DNA from: Polyangiaceae bacterium
GTDB taxonomy: Bacteria; Myxococcota_A; Polyangia; Polyangiales; Polyangiaceae
Direction of reading: 5' to 3'
Length of the DNA stretch: 64,000 nt
Assembly: GCA_025936045.1 (NCBI GenBank)
Contig: JAICUB010000012.1
Location: 81,063-145,062 of the forward strand
Shown here: positions 62,206-64,000 of the stretch, in pieces
Numbering within the stretch: the stretch's first letter is position 1
Layout: every line of letters begins with the position of its first letter
Notes under the pieces: model-generated
What the model was told of the DNA's origin: nothing
The model's input: only the letters and a program-made list of their open reading frames with translations
Database searches by the model: none
Translations under genes and position numbers: made by a program

Positions 62206-63324
62206 TTAGCGATCTACTTCGTCATTCGACTCTAGCTCGCCCAGCGTGGAGTGTGCCCAGGATTCGAACGAGCCAGCGTCGATCGCACTCCGCGCCTCTG
62301 CCACGACCCTAGCGTAGAAGGCGAGGTTGTGGAGCGTCATGAGCCGGGCAGCCGACATCTCGTGAGCCAGGTGCAGATGTCGGAGGTACGCACGACCGTA
62401 ACCTCCGGCACAGGCGGGACAGCGGCAATCGGCCTCGAGAGGCCGGGGATCTTCCTTGTAGCGGGCGTTGCGGATCGCGACCCGCCCGCGCCGCGTGAAA
62501 GCCTGCCCGTTTCTGGCGTTGCGGGTCGGCATCACGCAGTCGAACATGTCGATGCCGGCACGGATGGCGCGCACGAGGTCCGCCGGCGTGCCGACACCCA
62601 TTAAATAGCGGGGACGCGCCGCATCGACGCGCGGCGCGACCGCCGCGAGCGTCCGGTGCATCCCTTCGTTCGGCTCGCCCACGCTGAAGCCACCGAGGGC
62701 GAGGCCCGCAAACGGCAGCTTGGCGAGCGCTTCGGCGTGCGCGAGTCGGAGCTCCACGTCGAGCCCGCCCTGGATGATCCCGAACACGGCTTGCCCGGGC
62801 GTCGCCGCCGCGAGGCAACGCTCCGCCCAGCGGGTCGTGCGCTCGACGGCGGCCACGACCTCGGGCCGCGGCGCGCCGCCCGCCGGGCACACGTCGAGCT
62901 GCATCGCGATGTCGGAGCCGAGGAGGCCCTGTACGCGCATCGCTTCTTCCGGTGAGAGCAGGAGTCGCCGCCCGTCGAGGTGCGACGAGAATTCGACGCC
63001 CGCTTCGCCGAGCACGGTGCGCGCCGCGAGCGAGAACGCCTGAAAGCCGCCCGAATCGGTCACGATGGCGCCCTGAAAGCGCGAAAAGCCGTGAAGGCCG
63101 CCGAGCGACGCGACCACCTCGGCGCCGGGGCGGAGCCAAAGATGATACGTGTTCATGATTGCCATCCGCACGCCGAGCTCGCGCATGTCGGCGGCGTCGA
63201 GCCCTTTCACCGTGCCTTGCGTGGCGACCGGCATGAATGCTGGGGTGGGCACGTCCCCGTGCGGCGTCGTGAGCACGCCGCTGCGCGCCTGACCCGCTCC
63301 GGTGACGACGCGAAAGCCGATCAC
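62206..63324 (-). CDS. tgt: tRNA-guanine transglycosylase (queuine tRNA-ribosyltransferase)
   Basis: Tgt swaps G34 for preQ1 in GUN-anticodon tRNAs. GTG 63324 overlaps the queA stop (GTGA) and is the best start. Signature motifs: GTVKGLDAADMRELG, IVTDSGGFQAFSL (catalytic Asp), IIQGGLDVELR, LALGGFSVGEPNEGMHRTL, FDCVMPTRNARNGQAFTRRG (nucleophile Asp) and zinc ligands CRCPAC with a His in HLAHE. Length is normal. Confidence 0.96.
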   Translation of the reverse strand: MIGFRVVTGAGQARSGVLTTPHGDVPTPAFMPVATQGTVKGLDAADMRELGVRMAIMNTYHLWLRPGAEVVASLGGLHGFSRFQGAIVTDSGGFQAFSLAARTVLGEAGVEFSSHLDGRRLLLSPEEAMRVQGLLGSDIAMQLDVCPAGGAPRPEVVAAVERTTRWAERCLAAATPGQAVFGIIQGGLDVELRLAHAEALAKLPFAGLALGGFSVGEPNEGMHRTLAAVAPRVDAARPRYLMGVGTPADLVRAIRAGIDMFDCVMPTRNARNGQAFTRRGRVAIRNARYKEDPRPLEADCRCPACAGGYGRAYLRHLHLAHEMSAARLMTLHNLAFYARVVAEARSAIDAGSFESWAHSTLGELESNDEVDR

Positions 63325-64000
63325 GCGCGCACCGGCAACCACATCGCGTCGCCGTACGAGAGAAAGCGATACTCGGCTTCGACCGCGACGGCGTACGCTT
63401 CGAGCACGCGCGAAAGACCTGCGAACGCCGCGACGAGCGCGAGCAGCGTGCTCTTCGGCTGGTGGAAATTCGTGAACAACGCGTCGACCACGCGAAACGC
63501 GTAGCCCGGCTGAATCAAGAGCCGCGTCTCGCCGTGAAACGACCGCACGTGGCCGGGCCGCTCCGGATCGGCCGCGCTCTCGAGCGCGCGCACTGCGGTC
63601 GTCCCGATCGCCACGACCGGCGCTCGTCGCGCGCGAGCGAGCGCTATGTCCTCGACGAGGCCCGCGGGAACGTCGATTACCTCGGCGTGCATGGGGTGCC
63701 GATCCAGGTCGTCGGCCTCGACGGGCCGAAACGTCCCGAGGCCGATTTCGAGCGTCAAGCTCGAAACCACGACGCCCCGCGCGCGCAGGCGCGAAAGGAG
63801 CTCCTCCGACAAATGGAGCCCCGCGGTCGGCGCCGCGACGGAGCCGACCGCGCGTGCGAACACCGTCTGGTAGCGCTCGGCGTCCGCGGCGCTCGGCTCC
63901 CGGGAGATGTACGGCGGCAAGGGCAGCCGCCCCGCCCGCTCGAGCGCCTGGGCGAAGGAGCCCTCCGGCCCGGCGAAGCGGACCCGGACCTCGCCCCCGC
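63321..64000 (-). CDS. queA: S-adenosylmethionine:tRNA ribosyltransferase-isomerase, 5' end cut by window edge
   Basis: QueA makes epoxyqueuosine from preQ1-tRNA. The frame is open from the right edge to the stop at 63321. It shows PLPPYISREPSAADAERYQT, FARAVGSVAAPTAGLHLSEE, LTLEIGLGTFRPVEADDLDR, HAEVIDVPAG, FTNFHQPKSTLLALVAAFAG and YRFLSYGDAMWL, all standard for the family. The N-terminal part lies outside the window. It is coupled to tgt by GTGA. Confidence 0.95.
   Translation of the reverse strand, partial: GGEVRVRFAGPEGSFAQALERAGRLPLPPYISREPSAADAERYQTVFARAVGSVAAPTAGLHLSEELLSRLRARGVVVSSLTLEIGLGTFRPVEADDLDRHPMHAEVIDVPAGLVEDIALARARRAPVVAIGTTAVRALESAADPERPGHVRSFHGETRLLIQPGYAFRVVDALFTNFHQPKSTLLALVAAFAGLSRVLEAYAVAVEAEYRFLSYGDAMWLPVRA

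Noticed and set aside
1..64000. CRISPR arrays, rRNA operons, complete insertion sequences or riboswitches
   Set aside because: No spaced repeat array, rRNA block, intact transposase or known riboswitch core was seen on reading both strands.

Overview
The window is about 64 kb of very GC-rich DNA from the chromosome of what is almost certainly a myxobacterium, probably of the Polyangiales/Sorangiineae type. The reasons are composition, secreted lipoproteins with Gly/Ala/Ser-rich linkers, DUF4215 cysteine repeats with a fibro-slime domain, MopE-type metal-binding motifs, paired DUF1552/DUF1592 proteins, many Ser/Thr kinases, zinc-ribbon proteins with long Pro/Ala linkers, and a GltJ/AgmX-like motility protein. 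This is inference from gene content; no rRNA is present to confirm it. Almost all genes are tightly packed, and ATGA, GTGA or TGATG stop/start overlaps mark the operons.

Layout. 1-13.6 kb is an exported-protein and polysaccharide region: a DUF1552/DUF1592 pair, two decayed secreted hydrolase genes (an alpha/beta hydrolase and a GH8 enzyme), a fibro-slime lipoprotein, a large SNF2 ATPase, and GH114 and GH11 glycosidases on lipoprotein linkers. 13.8-17.8 kb looks like an island: a three-ORF cassette with a SIR2-like protein, a degenerate P-loop protein and a helical-repeat protein, then a broken tyrosine recombinase touching the 3' end of tRNA-Pro(GGG). 18-28.1 kb is core: a PP2C-cNMP phosphatase, tsaB, a Crp-like regulator, a Tgl/PilF-like TPR lipoprotein, a RodZ-like HTH protein, recO, murJ, engB, tRNA-Val, two tandem Bor-like lipoproteins, an orphan biotin carrier and a PLP enzyme. 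28.6-38.9 kb is mostly minus strand: a membrane sulfatase-fold protein, xerC, an ABC-2 permease, a START-like protein, and a Ser/Thr kinase coupled to a MopE-like lipoprotein.

38.9-49.9 kb holds a GHKL-like protein with a response regulator, a TerB-like protein, hisF with a coupled unknown, a three-gene zinc-ribbon/kinase/propeller operon, an outer-membrane-type protein and an A-type Fe-S carrier. 50-53 kb holds an RpoH-like sigma factor, rnpB (RNase P RNA) with its terminator, and one lipoprotein gene enclosed by a perfect 40-bp direct repeat, one copy of which lies inside rnpB. 53-64 kb carries a heavy-metal RND efflux operon (TolC-HlyD-CzcA order), a GltJ-like protein, an MshEN-REC-TPR protein, and the queA-tgt queuosine operon running off the right edge.

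The most interesting parts are the degenerate SIR2 cassette beside tRNA-Pro, the rnpB-derived direct repeat, the decayed xylan-related genes, and the kinase next to a protein with repeated Thr-Met-x-Gly motifs.
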